Assembly (NCBI GenBank): GCA_016081115.2
Contig: CM071931.1
Location: 13,276,284-13,340,283 of the forward strand
Direction of reading: 5' to 3'
From: Rehmannia glutinosa
Taxonomy: Eukaryota; Streptophyta; Magnoliopsida; Lamiales; Orobanchaceae
DNA length: 64,000 nt
This document shows, piece by piece, positions 1-10,758 of this stretch. The number at the start of each line of letters is the position of its first letter. Position 1 is the stretch's first letter. The notes beneath the pieces are model-generated. The model ran no database searches. It was given only the letters and a program-made list of their open reading frames with translations, and was not told where the DNA came from. A program made the translations under genes and the position numbers.

Positions 1-1228
1 ATATTTAACTTATCTTAAAAACTAATTATTTTTTATGGGAAAAGCATAAAATTCCTTGAAATTTTCAATGGTCGCAAATTCTCATCTTCCCATACCTAAA
101 AAATGTATCATTTACTCCAACCAAAAATAATATTATCTCATAATTTAGGGTATGTGATAGATGATAAATTTATAATTGTATAGATATTCTCAACCAATAG
201 TGAAGTTTAGAAAATGTATTTTGTCCTGCTATTTATTTGAATAAAATAAAATTAGTTATTTTTTTAATTTATTTTTTCTCTTCATTTTGCTGTAAATTCA
301 TACTTTTTTTTCTTTTCTGATATATTTAATTATTTAGAAAATTATATAAAGATATTATAAATGTGCATTTTGCATAAAACTCAACTTTAAATGGCTAAAA
401 TTCTATCATATGAAGTATTTTATATATGCTTATGACATATGGTTGGAAAGCTCTCGATATCTAGTATAATATAAAATGAATATTATCTAAAAATTTAAAA
501 TATTCTAAGAATTAAAATTGAAATAAATCATATACGAAGAGTTTGGAATATAAATGTACACTTGTAAATATTATTAAACAAATAAAATCAAAATCAATAT
601 GAAGAACTACTAAATTACCCTTAAAAGCAAACTTTACCATGAGGATATTTTTGGCAAATCAAAATTTTCAAGAAACCTTAACCTATTCTCACTTTTATAA
701 TAAGTATAGATAGATAGATAAGTTATCTCCTGGGTAATTAGTTAGCTCATAAAGTATACGAGTTCAGAACATTTGGGTTTGTATGTTCTCATTTTCAAAT
801 GCTTATTTCTAGTTTTATACTATTCATAAAAATAGGAATATGTTCGTTTGGTGATTTATTTTTGTTGTAAATAACACATTTCTAAATTAATATTCTCTCT
901 AGTTAAAACTTTCGCTATTTACTTATTCACATAATTTTTAAACTTTTTCTGAAATTAATATATTCCCCTACCTTAGTTATTCAATCCCATCATGCCATTC
1001 ACACCATCACATCACCATTTCCTACTCTTTCCAACTAATACAACTCAATAAATATACGAAAAAATAGTTATTCTAGAAACACCTCCATACATATTCTTAC
1101 TTGTACTTTTGTGCAAAATATTCATTTGTAAAAATATTCTAGCAAACATCATCTCATTTTTAAACTTACATGTATTTCTCGATGATTGTACTTTAACTGG
1201 CATCATCTTATTTTCAAACTTATATGTA
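1..1228. other. AT-rich intergenic DNA, no gene seen
   Basis: Strongly AT-rich sequence with homopolymer runs and a short GATA microsatellite near 708-720. The short open frames here have no recognisable motif and low-complexity composition. Near its right end, 1166-1236 contains two imperfect copies of a unit of about 53 bp, and the second copy is split by the hAT insertion that follows. Confidence 0.7.
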
Positions 1229-1436
1229 TTCTCAATCAGGGGCGGACCCAGATTTACAACTGAGGGGGGCCAACTTGAGGTGACAAGGATCGGTAGACTC
1301 GGGTACCCATACCTGTTCGGATCCTAATGGGATGGTATGAGTAATTTTTTGGGGGTTTGGGATACTAGTAATAAATATAATTTCTCTATAGGATTTGAGA
1401 TGAGTACAAGTAGTATTAATATCATAGAATTTTGGT

Positions 1437-1629
1437 CAATGGCGAAGCCAGGACACCTCAATGAGGTAGGCCGATACATGAAAATAAGGTGAGCCAAATA
1501 AAGAACCCAAAAAAAAAATCATACAAATTATTACTAAAAATACTTTTCAAAAAAAAATCTCATTAATGTTTTTTTTAAAAATAGGGGTGGGCAGGGGCCT
1601 AGGTTGGCCCACCCTTGGATCCACCAGTG
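1437..1629. mobile_element. Nested hAT-like MITE remnant
   Basis: The segment begins CAATGGCGAAGCCAGG and ends GGATCCACCAGTG, whose complement CACTGGTGGATCC pairs with the start at about 11 of 17 positions. The flanking 8-mers attttggt and gttttcat agree at only 5 of 8 positions, so the insertion is less certain than the outer element. No coding capacity. Confidence 0.5.
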
Positions 1630-2003
1630 GTTTTCATAGAGATACTCGAGCTCTAAGTCTAACAGTTAAAGAATGAATTATTAAACATTATATATATATG
1701 ATAATTATATTTGAATACGTTATCATTGCGCATAAAAAAATTACATCAATATTTGTCGTTAAATTAAATATTTCAAAATACATCACAAAATTCTAAGGAA
1801 GATGTATACTCTATAATTTTAAATATTATGATATATATCAAGATCCAAACAATAGTTTATCCAAACTTAAAGATAATAATCATGGATTTATGTGGTTTAC
1901 AACAAATTTCAATGATCAACAATTTGGGTTGGAGACAAAAATACTAAAACACTAAAATACTACATATGTATATACATATATTAATACATATACATTTACA
2001 TAT

Positions 2004-2008
<5 letters not shown>

Positions 2009-2036
<28 letters not shown>
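2009..2036. repeat. (TA)n microsatellite
   Basis: An uninterrupted TA dinucleotide run inside the hAT element, with imperfect TATACA repeats just upstream from about 1960. Confidence 0.9.
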
Positions 2037-2124
2037 AGTGTAAAAATGAAAAGTTTGGGGGGGGGCAAGGCCCCCCTGACACATACTGTAGTTCTGTCAC
2101 TGTTCTCAATGATTGTATTTTAAC

Positions 2125-2261
2125 CGGTGTTCTAAAAAACGTTAGGCATGCGACAAATGGGGGCCTAGCGCCTAGGCAGAGCCTGGACAGGGGTTGGGCA
2201 TGTATAAATAGGATTAGACACTAGGACTAATTGGGGCTAGATGGAGATTTTTAGAACAATG
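2125..2261. mobile_element. Small hAT-type MITE with perfect 8-bp TSD
   Basis: A 137-bp element with inverted ends: CGGTGTTCTAAAAA at the left, and the complement CATTGTTCTAAAAA at the right. The core TGTTCTAAAAA (2128-2138 and 2248-2258) is perfect over 11 bases. The flanks carry the perfect 8-bp duplication attttaac at 2117-2124 and 2262-2269. The interior has a GCGCCTAGG-type palindrome but no coding frame. It lies only 22 bp from the preceding hAT element. Confidence 0.88.
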
Positions 2262-2384
2262 ATTTTAACAAACCACATTCTCAATTTTCACAGAAAAACC
2301 AATACTATACATAACCCAAAAATCTCAATGAAAATAGTGAAAAATTTCAATGAAAACACGACCGTATATGCCCTTTAGTTTTTG

Positions 2385-2499
2385 TTAATACAATTGGCGA
2401 TAGTAGGGGTGGGATATACGCTCTCATATAGGATCGAACTTGGGTCAATCTCACTGACAACACAAGCTTCTACTATTGAAACACGAGGTTTATCCATGA
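2385..2499 (-). mobile_element. tRNA-related SINE, minus strand, with about 13-bp TSD
   Basis: Read on the minus strand, this 115-bp segment has an A-box-like start (TTTCAATAGTAGAAGC) and a B-box-like motif (AAGTTCGATCC) at tRNA-like spacing. It is flanked by direct repeats gccctttagtttt at 2371-2383 and 2500-2512. The duplication length and the internal promoter boxes fit LINE-mobilised SINE insertion. The plus-strand open frame across it has no meaning. Confidence 0.65.
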
Positions 2500-2621
2500 G
2501 CCCTTTAGTTTTGAGTCTTTTCACAAGGTATGATTGTATTTTGTGGGTACATGTGGTCTATGCAAAGTATATGAGATCTCTGTACAGTGCGTGAATGTCA
2601 CATGTATAAGATGATATATTA

Positions 2622-2765
2622 GGGATAAAGATTGTTAACACTCCAAGCTATTCAGGTTTTTACACTTTGCAATCCGAACTTTGAAACATTACAGTTTGCA
2701 ACCTCAACTTTACAATTTTTTGCACTTTGGTTAAAATTCCAGATTTACCCCTGGTTTTATGAAAG
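2622..2765 (+). repeat. Left terminal inverted repeat of the MULE-type element
   Basis: It contains alternating cactttgcaa / cctcaacttt phrases, common in plant MULE ends. It pairs with 18100-18243 in reverse complement; shared blocks include ATAATTATT/ATAAAGATT, TTTTTACACTT, ACATT.CA and a CCCCTxGGxTTTTAT block near the inner boundary. Confidence 0.7.
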
Positions 2766-2877
2766 CTGATTTGCAGTTTACCATCTAAACTTTAAAGTTG
2801 TTGCACCTTGCAACCTATAAGAAAAATTTTATTGCATTTTCTACATTTACTCCTCAAGGTCTTGCGATCCTTAAAAA

Positions 2878-2894
2878 TGGTATCAGAGCCTAGG
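2878..2894 (+). other. Pararetrovirus minus-strand primer binding site (tRNA-Met)
   Basis: TGGTATCAGAGCCTAGG is complementary to the 3' end of plant initiator tRNA-Met, with one base added relative to the perfect match. In Caulimoviridae this site defines nucleotide 1 of the genome and primes reverse transcription. It lies just inside the left MULE end, so the copy appears linearised at its natural discontinuity. Confidence 0.8.
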
Positions 2895-2968
2895 TTTATT
2901 AAGAACTTTGAGTTAAATTTATTATATTTATGTAATTAACAATTGGTGAGGAGAAATTACTCCGAGAA

Positions 2969-3600
2969 CATGGATCTGGACATTTGTCCAAGATGTACAT
3001 CTTACATGACTTATCGTCAAATTTTGACGATGTATGCACAAGATCACCAAGACAAGATAGCATATTGAAACCACCAATATGAGGAAAAAGAATGCGCAGG
3101 AGCTAATAGGGAAACCTTGAGACACTGCGAGAGACAAGCGGTATATTATATGGGTTTCTTTACGGTAAACCAAATATTATATGTCGATCTGATGAATCAT
3201 CAAGAAGCAGTCCATGAGAATGCCCATCAGAATAATGATTTTTGATGGAGTACCAAAGTGGAACGAGATACTTCCGGATACATCTAAGATCTCAAAAGAT
3301 ATTAGGGAAGTCCAGAAAACGGTGCATAATTATGGCAACCGCCATATTCATTTACCTACACAAGTTCATTAGATCCAGAACCAGATGGAGACGATGGTGT
3401 AATATCAGAAGGAGACTCTTGCAATCCTTCATGATATTCAGAAACGAGTCAAGAATCTGGAGGACATACCAAGTTCATCTGGAGGAAAGAAACATATTGA
3501 TTTCGGGACAGTACCCTATTTACACCAAAAGGGGAAATCAACCGAAGTGGTACGAAAAATGACAGATGATCAAAAGCTTATTGCTATCATCAAAGGAAAA
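2969..3600 (+). pseudogene. Degenerate N-terminal part of viral ORF1
   Basis: A frame opening at the ATG at 2969 begins with a Cys-Pro-Arg-Cys motif. It continues with short open stretches broken by several stops and frame changes until about 3600, where the next long frame begins. I do not recognise a family for this part. It lies between the primer site and the coat-protein region, where these viruses carry leader and N-terminal ORF1 sequence. Little function can be claimed. Confidence 0.4.
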
Positions 3601-3617
3601 TCCATCACAAATTAAAA

Positions 3618-5258
3618 GTGATGGATATGGAGAAAATGAATCTTAAAGATCTACATGACCTTGCAAAATCCTTCGCAGGATTAGGAATTGTAGATTTAAA
3701 GATGAACACAGGAGATGGAACAACTTTGGTTACCTATGACCCACAAGTTAGACCAATTCCACCACCGCCACTAGTAAATCCCAACATCGCCGAAAGTGCG
3801 GGTTCAAATCATGGAACCCAGGACGAGAGAATGCATCATGTTGGAGATTTCACCACAGGGAATGAAACACTTTCAGGAACAGGAGCTCGACCCCTCTTGC
3901 GGGAACTCGACAACCTTCTAGAAGGCCAAATGTTTATCAAACGCCTTATGGAAGATCACATCTCGACCCGTTTAAACCTCAGGACTTACGGATCAAATGG
4001 CCACGAACAAAACAAGCTTACAAAAATTTGCTAATATTTTGTATAATGCAAGGTTTTTTAAAAAACTAGAACTATTGTTATTAAAGTACATCCATATGGG
4101 TTGATGTTAAATCTGGATATCCCAGATTTTAAAAATCGAGAAGTTCTCATTGATGAATGGGCATCAGCTATGAGGATTGCAGCAGGTAACCTGAATCTCA
4201 CAAAAGATTCCTTCATTTTACTCCTTGAAATGAGTCTTAAGGGATCCATAAGGATTGCATGGGATATGACCGAAGCAAGTATGAAAAGTGCGGTCACAGC
4301 AGGAGAATCACTAAAAGGAATTGTCGATGATATGGCAAAATTATTCAAAATCCATTTTATCGGCACAGGTTACTTTGAGGGATTAGAAGAAGAAAAAAGA
4401 AAAAGATATAAACAAGCCCTCTACAGCCTCGAGTTACATGATATTTGTCATATTGATGAATATATCAAGTTATTCACCGAGTATCGGTGGAAGTCGAAGA
4501 TTGGAGACAAAGAAGCTTCACAGGTATTCTTTGCAAAAATTCAAAGTCCCTGGAGAGAAATGCTTATTAGGGAATACAAGGATGCAGCGGATTTAGATAC
4601 AGTTGCTAGAAGAATGTCTTTCTTCAAGGCCAAGTTATCTGAATGGTGTTACCAAGTAGCACTATACCGAAATTACAAGAGATTACAAGGAATTAATAAA
4701 TCAGTTCCTTTATGTTGCGTAGACGATGATATCCCAACAGTGGTGGGAGGTCAACCAAGGCGGCATAAGAAGAAGAAGAAGGAGAGAAGCCATCCATACC
4801 ACCGGGGAAGCAGCAACAAAAGAAGTAGGTCTGCATGGAGACCTAGAAGGTTCTGGTCAAAACAAAAAGCCCGAAGGTACAAATCAGGGCAAAGACCAGC
4901 ACCAAGCAGGAGTAGAGCCTCATCATCAGGTTCAAATCAAGCAAATACCAACAGAACCCCAGGAAGAAGAACTTTCAGACGAGCTCATACCAGAGCTAAT
5001 GAAAGTTTCAAAGACTGTAATTGCTGGACATGTGGAGCAAGAGGACATATCTCAATAGATTGTCCAAACAATCAAAAACAAGGAGTCAAACAGTTTGAAG
5101 CGACACCAGAAATTGAGGAAGCTGTATACTATCAAGACCTAATACAGGTGTACAAATTTAAGGATATCCCCTCAGATGAAAGCATCTATGAAGAAGAGAT
5201 CCATTCGACGATGGAAGTGACTCCAGCTCAGAATCAAAGTGAAGAAGAAATTCTTTAG
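3618..5258 (+). pseudogene. Pararetroviral coat protein region (Gag-like), broken
   Basis: Two open blocks (3618-4034 and 4101-5258) share a frame. They are separated by a short gap with two stops and local disruption. The second block, about 385 residues, has a helical capsid-like core (roughly residues 1-200), a Lys/Arg-rich basic stretch (about 220-305), a zinc knuckle C-x2-C-x4-H-x4-C at residues 308-321 (nt 5022-5063), and an acidic Glu-rich tail. This order is that of caulimovirid capsid proteins, which package the genome. The block ends at a single TAG, and the same frame continues into the movement protein, suggesting an ancestral CP-MP polyprotein. Confidence 0.75.
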
Positions 5259-5261
5259 CAG

Positions 5262-6440
5262 ATGGTCAGGGAGGATATGTCGGGATTCCTCTCTCACACT
5301 ACAGTTTCTCATAAAACTCTTATGAGAATTATGAAGGAAGATCCAAAGCTTCAAATTTATGATGGTTTTACAATTGGAGCAATGGAAAAGGCATTGGATA
5401 AGATTGGTTTTCGTAATAGAAAACACCAAATTATCCACAGGGTAACAACCGGAGAATTTGCCATTCCGATGGAGTTTACCGGGAACCTGATCGAGATGCA
5501 GTTGGTCCCTTACCGAGAAGTTCAAGACATCAAAAGCAAAGTAGAAAGGGAAGTCGCAAATACTCTCTCATGGATTCACATTGGAGCCATAAGAGTTATT
5601 ATTAAAGCAACATTCAAAGAAGGAATAGACTCGCCACTTAATCTGGCTATCTTTGACAAGCGAATCTCAAACCTCAAGGATTCATGCCTTGGAGCGGTTA
5701 CAGAAAATTTGTATGCCGAAATTGGCATTTAATGACTATCCTATAATTGCATAAATATGGGAGATCGAGATTTCAACAGAGTCCTAACCCTTCATCAAGA
5801 TTTCAAAAGAGATGATTTGATGAAAGAAGGGAATAGGCCCTACTCGATCACATACAAGATATCCTATGCTCTCTCGAATACACATCATTCAGAAGTATTC
5901 TTGAGAAAGGAATTTATTGAAGTCCCAAAAATCTTTGAGGACTTTGCCAAGGTGGTTCTACCAGAAATTATTGAGTCTCCAACTATCAAGGAGATTGATA
6001 TGAAGATACAAGATCAACCAATCTTCAAAAAAAGTCGAAGTCTCAGAGTTGAGCCCAGAAGGATATCTTTCCAACAGGACAGAATGATAAGCAGTAGCCG
6101 TTGGGAACAAAAGAGACCAAGTACGATTCAAATGCATCCCGTATGTTTTCAAAATAGCAGAAAGTCGAAATGTCCGAGATGATGGCGAGAAGTTGAAGTA
6201 ATATTCGACATCACTCAAAAGGATAATATATTTCCTTGTGATGTTTTATATTATCTCCAACAACCTATAGTTGGAAGGTATCAAAGAATCCTGAAGATAG
6301 GTGAAATTGAGCTGACTATCGCAGGAGTTGCAGGGAAAATCCCAGAGCAATTAATACTGGGAATTGAATTTCTTGAGGATCATAAACTTTGGGAAAGATT
6401 ACAAGACGGAAAGGAATTCACAGTGGCAAATAAAAGATAC
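5262..6440 (+). pseudogene. Pararetroviral movement protein (30K superfamily), broken
   Basis: The open blocks at 5262-5732 and 5757-6182 are in one frame and separated by adjacent TAA and TGA stops. After about 6090 the homologous reading moves to another frame and runs to about 6440. The part near residues 100-150 (IHIGAIRVIIKATF... LAIFDKRI) and the later YSITYKISYALSNTHHSE segment resemble the core of 30K-type movement proteins, which open plasmodesmata for cell-to-cell spread. Because its frame is shared with the coat-protein block, the two were probably one polyprotein. Family assignment is by motif memory, not by search. Confidence 0.65.
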
Positions 6441-6448
6441 AGAATCAG

Positions 6449-6856
6449 ATGACCACTAGTCCATTTTCTATATATATTTCTATTGGAATGTTATATGTTG
6501 AATACAAGGCCGAGTATTTTGCCGCCTATATTGATTCAGGTGTCGGAATATGTACTGCAAAGCTGGATGCTTTTCCTAAAGAAATTGGAGAAGATTTACC
6601 AGCTATTGTAGGAAGAGATTTCTCTAAAAGAATACTTATTCTTAACAGAGGAATTAAACAAGCAAAAATCATGATCGGAGGCGCATGTGGTACCCCATGG
6701 TACAAAGTGAAGATACCACCAATCTATTTCCATGATACAGGAGCAGATATGTTGCTAGAAAATAATTTCCTACAAACATTCAAGCGATTTACACAGGAAA
6801 ATGAGACAAGAAGACTTATTTTCACAACATTATGTGATCATAAGATTATTGTCTAA
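6449..6856 (+). pseudogene. Pararetroviral aspartic protease region
   Basis: A 135-codon frame contains the catalytic signature AAYIDSGVG, with Asp29-Ser30-Gly31 (Asp codon at nt 6533), followed by CTAK, as in caulimovirid proteases that process the polyprotein. A second conserved-looking stretch (IPPIYFHDTGADMLL) follows around residue 90. It is a separate frame from the coat/movement block, so it probably begins the pol ORF. The frame stops at 6856, then resumes in the same frame at 6884-7207. Confidence 0.7.
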
Positions 6857-6883
6857 AGACTGCGGGAAGCATTTTATAGAAAA

Positions 6884-8602
6884 ATGCCTATTCATTTCCG
6901 CAGCAAGCGTGGTGATGATGCCAAACTTTGGAATCCAAAGATGGCGGATCAAAGAAAATTTGGTGAAGCATTATTATCCTATAGACAATTTGATTCGAAC
7001 CATAAGGATAAGAAAATATGGGATAATAACTTGTATTCATTCAGAATACAAGGAGAAGAACGAGTACCTCCAGAGGCAATTGCAAAATTGATGATGAGCC
7101 TAATGGAGAATCCGCAAAGTGATGTTACAATAGAAGAACAAATATCACTTGTGGATATCAAGAAGAAGATCCAAAGGAATTATAATGAAGATCCTTTGGC
7201 ATGGTAGGACAAGAACGAACTCAAAGCTTCCTTAAAAGTTAAACCAGGAAAGGAATACGAGTTCGTGAGATTCAAACCAATCCTTATGAATCAGGAAGAT
7301 CTTAAGGATATGCAGAAGATACTTAAGGAACATCTAGACCTTAAGTTAATTTCACCAGGAGTTTCTCCATACAACAGTCCAGGATTCTTATCAGAAACCA
7401 TGGAGAAATCAAAAGAGGAAAGCCAAGACTTGTTATTAATTACAAGGGGATTAATAATATTTTCGAGTTCGATGGATACTATATCCCAAGCGGAGAACAT
7501 CTGGTTAACTGCATCAAAGATGCCAAGATGTTCTCAAAGTTCAATTGCAAGTCTGGATTTTACCAGATTAAGATGGATGAAGAAAGCAAGAAGTTCACAG
7601 CTTTCTCTACACCACAAGGACATTATATTTGGAACGTGATGCCTATGGGATTAGCTAACGCACCCCAGATATATCAAAGAAAGATGGATAATCTCTTCAA
7701 AGATTATTTCAGTTTCATGTTCGTGTATATCGATGACATTCTGATCGCATCAAAGAACATGAAGGAGCATCTCAAATATTTGGAAATATTTTCAGATGTT
7801 TGTCACAAGGAAGATTAGTGCTTTCGGAGAAGAATACGGTGATAGCAACAAGGAAGATTGAATTCCTCGGAACAGAAATTGATGAATATGGAATCATCCT
7901 ACAAAGACATATTGTAGAAAAGATACAAGGATTTCCAGATACACTAATAGACAAGAAGCAGCTTCAAAGTTTCCTTGGAGTTGTTAATTTTGTTAGGATG
8001 TTCATAAACAATCTAGCACATTACAGGAAGGTATTTAGCCCATTGCTCAAGAAAGATGCCACATTCAAATGGGAAAATGAACATCAAGAAGAGATTAAGC
8101 AGCTTAAAGAAGTTTGTAAAAAGCTTCCAAAACTTGCAATTCCACAGGATGAAGATGAAATGGTTCTTTACACAGATGCCAGTGATTATTGGTGGGCAAC
8201 TGTTCTTACAAAAGCCATACCAAACGAAGAAGTGCCATGTAGATATTGCAGTGGTCTATTTACAGACAGTGAAGCAACTCGGTGGCATATCAACGAGAAA
8301 GAATTCTTTGCAGTCTGAAAGGATTTCAAAAAATGGCCTTTATTTTGGCTAAAAAGTTTGTCTTAAAAATTGATAATTCAAGTGTTAAAGCTTTTCTGAA
8401 AAACAAAATTGAATCAAAACCAGAAAAAACTAGAATACTTAGATGGCAAGTTGAATGTCAATATTATGATTATGATATTGTCATTATAAAATCTCATGAA
8501 AATATTCTTGCAGATTTTCTAACAAGAGATGAGGGAATTGAAGCTGATTCCATCCTCATAGCCTCAAGACATCTTGGAGACCATCTTGAAATGCTACTTT
8601 GA
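6884..8602 (+). pseudogene. Pararetroviral reverse transcriptase and RNase H, frameshifted
   Basis: The RT is spread over at least three frames (6884-7500, 7528-7818, 7800-8318), then 8282-8602. Visible motifs are the fingers region around 7300, a substrate-binding segment (GFYQIKMDEESKKFTAFSTPQGHY), the catalytic YIDD at 7726-7737, the LGxxIDEYG segment near 7870, and RNase H (VLYTDASDYWWA near 8165-8200, then WHINEKEF). It would copy pregenomic RNA into DNA. Several frameshifts and stops rule out a functional product. There is no integrase, as expected for pararetroviruses. Confidence 0.85.
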
Positions 8603-8614
8603 GAATTTGATACC

Positions 8615-9033
8615 ATGGTCATCAATGCTAAGTTGGCCAGGATATTACAAAAGAATGATCGGGACAAATTAACCGATCGTATACGAGCATGTGTCCGGTC
8701 TCACTCTCAGTTGAGAACGATATTTCAAGGGCCACTCCTCCGGGTTGGTAATAAGCAAATGGAGCGTTTAGACCACAGGGCTCCCCAACCTGTAGCAGAG
8801 GATTCAAGTACCTCTAGCACAAGTCCTAAGCCGTCAGAAATGTTGGCCCAAGGAAAAACTGCTACTCTGGAGTTAAATCTGAGTTATCACATCAACCCAG
8901 CACATCCAGGGTAAAGGATGAAGAGATCAATCTTAGGCCTATGATGGGCAATTCTAAGGTTGATACTAACGAGATTAAAGTTTCTTCTTCTTGGCAGGAA
9001 TACCAGGCGAATTGGGAGAAACTGATCACCAGG
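8615..9033 (+). pseudogene. 5' part of transactivator-like (TAV/inclusion-body) gene
   Basis: This region directly follows the RNase H block. It has a 99-codon frame (8615-8914) and then an overlapping frame reading to 9030 that ends in an aromatic, charged stretch (SSWQEYQANWEKL). The position after RNase H and before the promoter is that of the translational transactivator/inclusion-body gene in cavemo-, solendo- and caulimoviruses. The gypsy element begins immediately after 9033, and the rest of the gene resumes at 16110. Function is inferred from position. Confidence 0.5.
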
Positions 9034-10529
9034 TGTTAAGTTGGTTTTATACCAACGTATTGAGTATTCTAGACAAGGATTTTGCGTTGTTTTCAGGTAC
9101 TTTAGTGTCGTTTGAGTCAAATTCATGTAATTAGTTGTCGTTTTGAGAGTCGGGACAAGTCTTGGATGCTGAAATTGATTAAACACGATGAAAAATGTGT
9201 TTGGACGGTGAAGATCGCATTTTAGAAGTGAAAAAATGGAAAAATATTGAGCAAGATCGAGCGCGCGCCGCGCTAAAACCCCGTGCCCCAGGGGGGTTTC
9301 GAAATAGTACAGTGGGCTGAACATTGGTGGGCGCTGCAGTGCCCATACACAAGGGCTGCAGCGCCCCAAATATAGCAAAGAGGGAATGAGACAGCCGAGC
9401 GCGGCGCTGCAGCAGCCTGCGATGAAGGACGGTAAGCGGCGGCGGTAGGCGTGGCGTGCGGCGGCAAGAAAGAAATCAACGATAAGCGCGCTGCAGCGCC
9501 ATGGGGCAGCGAGGAAGGATGGAAAAAAGCGTCGCGTCCCGCAGGTCAAGGCCTGAACGTGGGTGAATTAAATTTTGGGCTTTTTGACGCGTTTTTAAGG
9601 GCTTCGACTTATAAATACACCACGGAGGCGTATGGGACAAGGGGTCGGACATTATTTTGAGCACAACGCAAGGCAAGAGACACAGAGCTAGGGTTCAGGA
9701 AGGCAATTAGAGGCATTTCTCGTCTGGGCACAAAGAGAATTCCTTCTCTTTTCTTCTGAATTCTTTCTTTGCTTTTCTTTGTCGATTTTTGAGATGTATA
9801 ATTATTTCTTTATGAGTTTTTGTACATCCAATATGAGCTAAACCCATCTTTCTAGGGGATTGATGTAACTTACGTTTGAACCTTTGTTTTGATTTCCAGT
9901 TTATGAAATTCACATATTATTTAATCTATTTGTGCTATTTGATTTGATTGCATCTGGATTATCTGATCAATAATTTAGATTGTTTGGCGTGTTTAATTTG
10001 ACGCTCGAGAGAGGTAATTGAACGCCTGGCCATAGAATAGCACAACCTAGGGTTTCATAGAATCGAGAGGTTTATGAATCTTTTGAAGGCCGTGATAGAA
10101 TATTCATTGAGCGTATTAGGGTTTAATTTATGATTTTTATAGAGATATCGAAATCAGAAATTGGAACCTAGAATCACTTGGCACTCGAGAGAGGAAGTGA
10201 TAAACGGTAGGAATATTGGCTTATAGATTAATAACTTGTGATTAATAAACTGGATTGAAAACATAGGGGATAACTAGGTGAAATCAACCCTCTAGAATTC
10301 ATCTTCTACGTGTTACATTAATTGTCTGAACCAATTTATTTGCTTAATTTTAGTTTTCTTTTTAGTTTAAAAACATCCATCTCTTTTCGATTTCTAGATA
10401 GAATTAAGCTATTTTAATTATAGTACTTAGTATAAAATTTGATAACAATCCCTGTGGAGATGATAACTTTACTTTCAAACCTATACTAAAACTTGACACC
10501 GTGCGCTTGCGGTAAGAATTTCGCGATCA
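9034..10529 (+). repeat. Left LTR of the gypsy element
   Basis: Starts TGTTAAGTTGG and ends ...TTTCGCGATCA, six bases before the primer site. A TATA box, TATAAATA, is at 9610-9617. A GC-rich block (about 9258-9550) with repeated GCGCTGCAG palindromes lies upstream of it and diverges strongly from the right LTR. Confidence 0.88.
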
Positions 10530-10535
10530 AGTTTT

Positions 10536-10553
10536 TGGCGCCGTTGCCGGGGA
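10536..10553 (+). other. Primer binding site, tRNA-Asp
   Basis: TGGCGCCGTTGCCGGGGA is an exact 18-base complement of the 3' end of plant tRNA-Asp (GTC), the primer used by Athila/Tat-type gypsy elements. It follows the left LTR by six bases. Confidence 0.9.
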
Positions 10554-10758
10554 TTGTTTTATCCAATTTTAAACTAATACTATTACCACGTAGTCTTAAT
10601 CCTAATCTAGACTAGTATAGGATTTATAATTTCGTTTTTCTCATTTGACTTGTCTGTTTATGCGAGATTCCAAAGATATTAATTTGATTCCTTTTGATCC
10701 AGAGATTGAAAGGACATTTTGAGCAATCCGAGCAGCAAAGAGAGCAGAGAATCGAGCA

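Larger units (their letters stand above)
1237..2102. mobile_element. hAT-superfamily DNA transposon, non-autonomous, with 8-bp TSD
   Basis: The element starts with CAGGGGCGGACCCAG and ends with CTGTCACTG, whose complement CAGTGACAGA matches the start as an imperfect terminal inverted repeat (9 of 15 bases). It is flanked by a perfect 8-bp duplication, ttctcaat, at 1229-1236 and 2103-2110, the length expected for hAT transposition. Removing it rejoins a local repeat (the stretch after 2110 resembles the stretch after about 1180). No transposase is visible. It contains another MITE-like segment (1437-1629) and a TA microsatellite (about 2009-2036). Confidence 0.85.

Noticed and set aside
721..800. 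A decayed SINE
   Set aside because: TTAGTTAGCTCATAAAGTATACGAGTTC recalls an A box, but no B box and no flanking duplication were found.
2382..2594. A 70-codon plus-strand coding sequence
   Set aside because: It runs through a minus-strand SINE and its flanks; no protein motif.
2878..9033. A Ty3/gypsy element instead of a virus
   Set aside because: The region has a movement-protein-like block, no integrase, no LTRs and a caulimovirid promoter order, so a pararetrovirus fits better.
8887..9549. A 220-codon minus-strand open frame
   Set aside because: It lies across the gypsy left LTR and the viral flank, uses the GC-rich LTR block and has no motif. The right LTR gives a similar spurious frame at 14911-15255.
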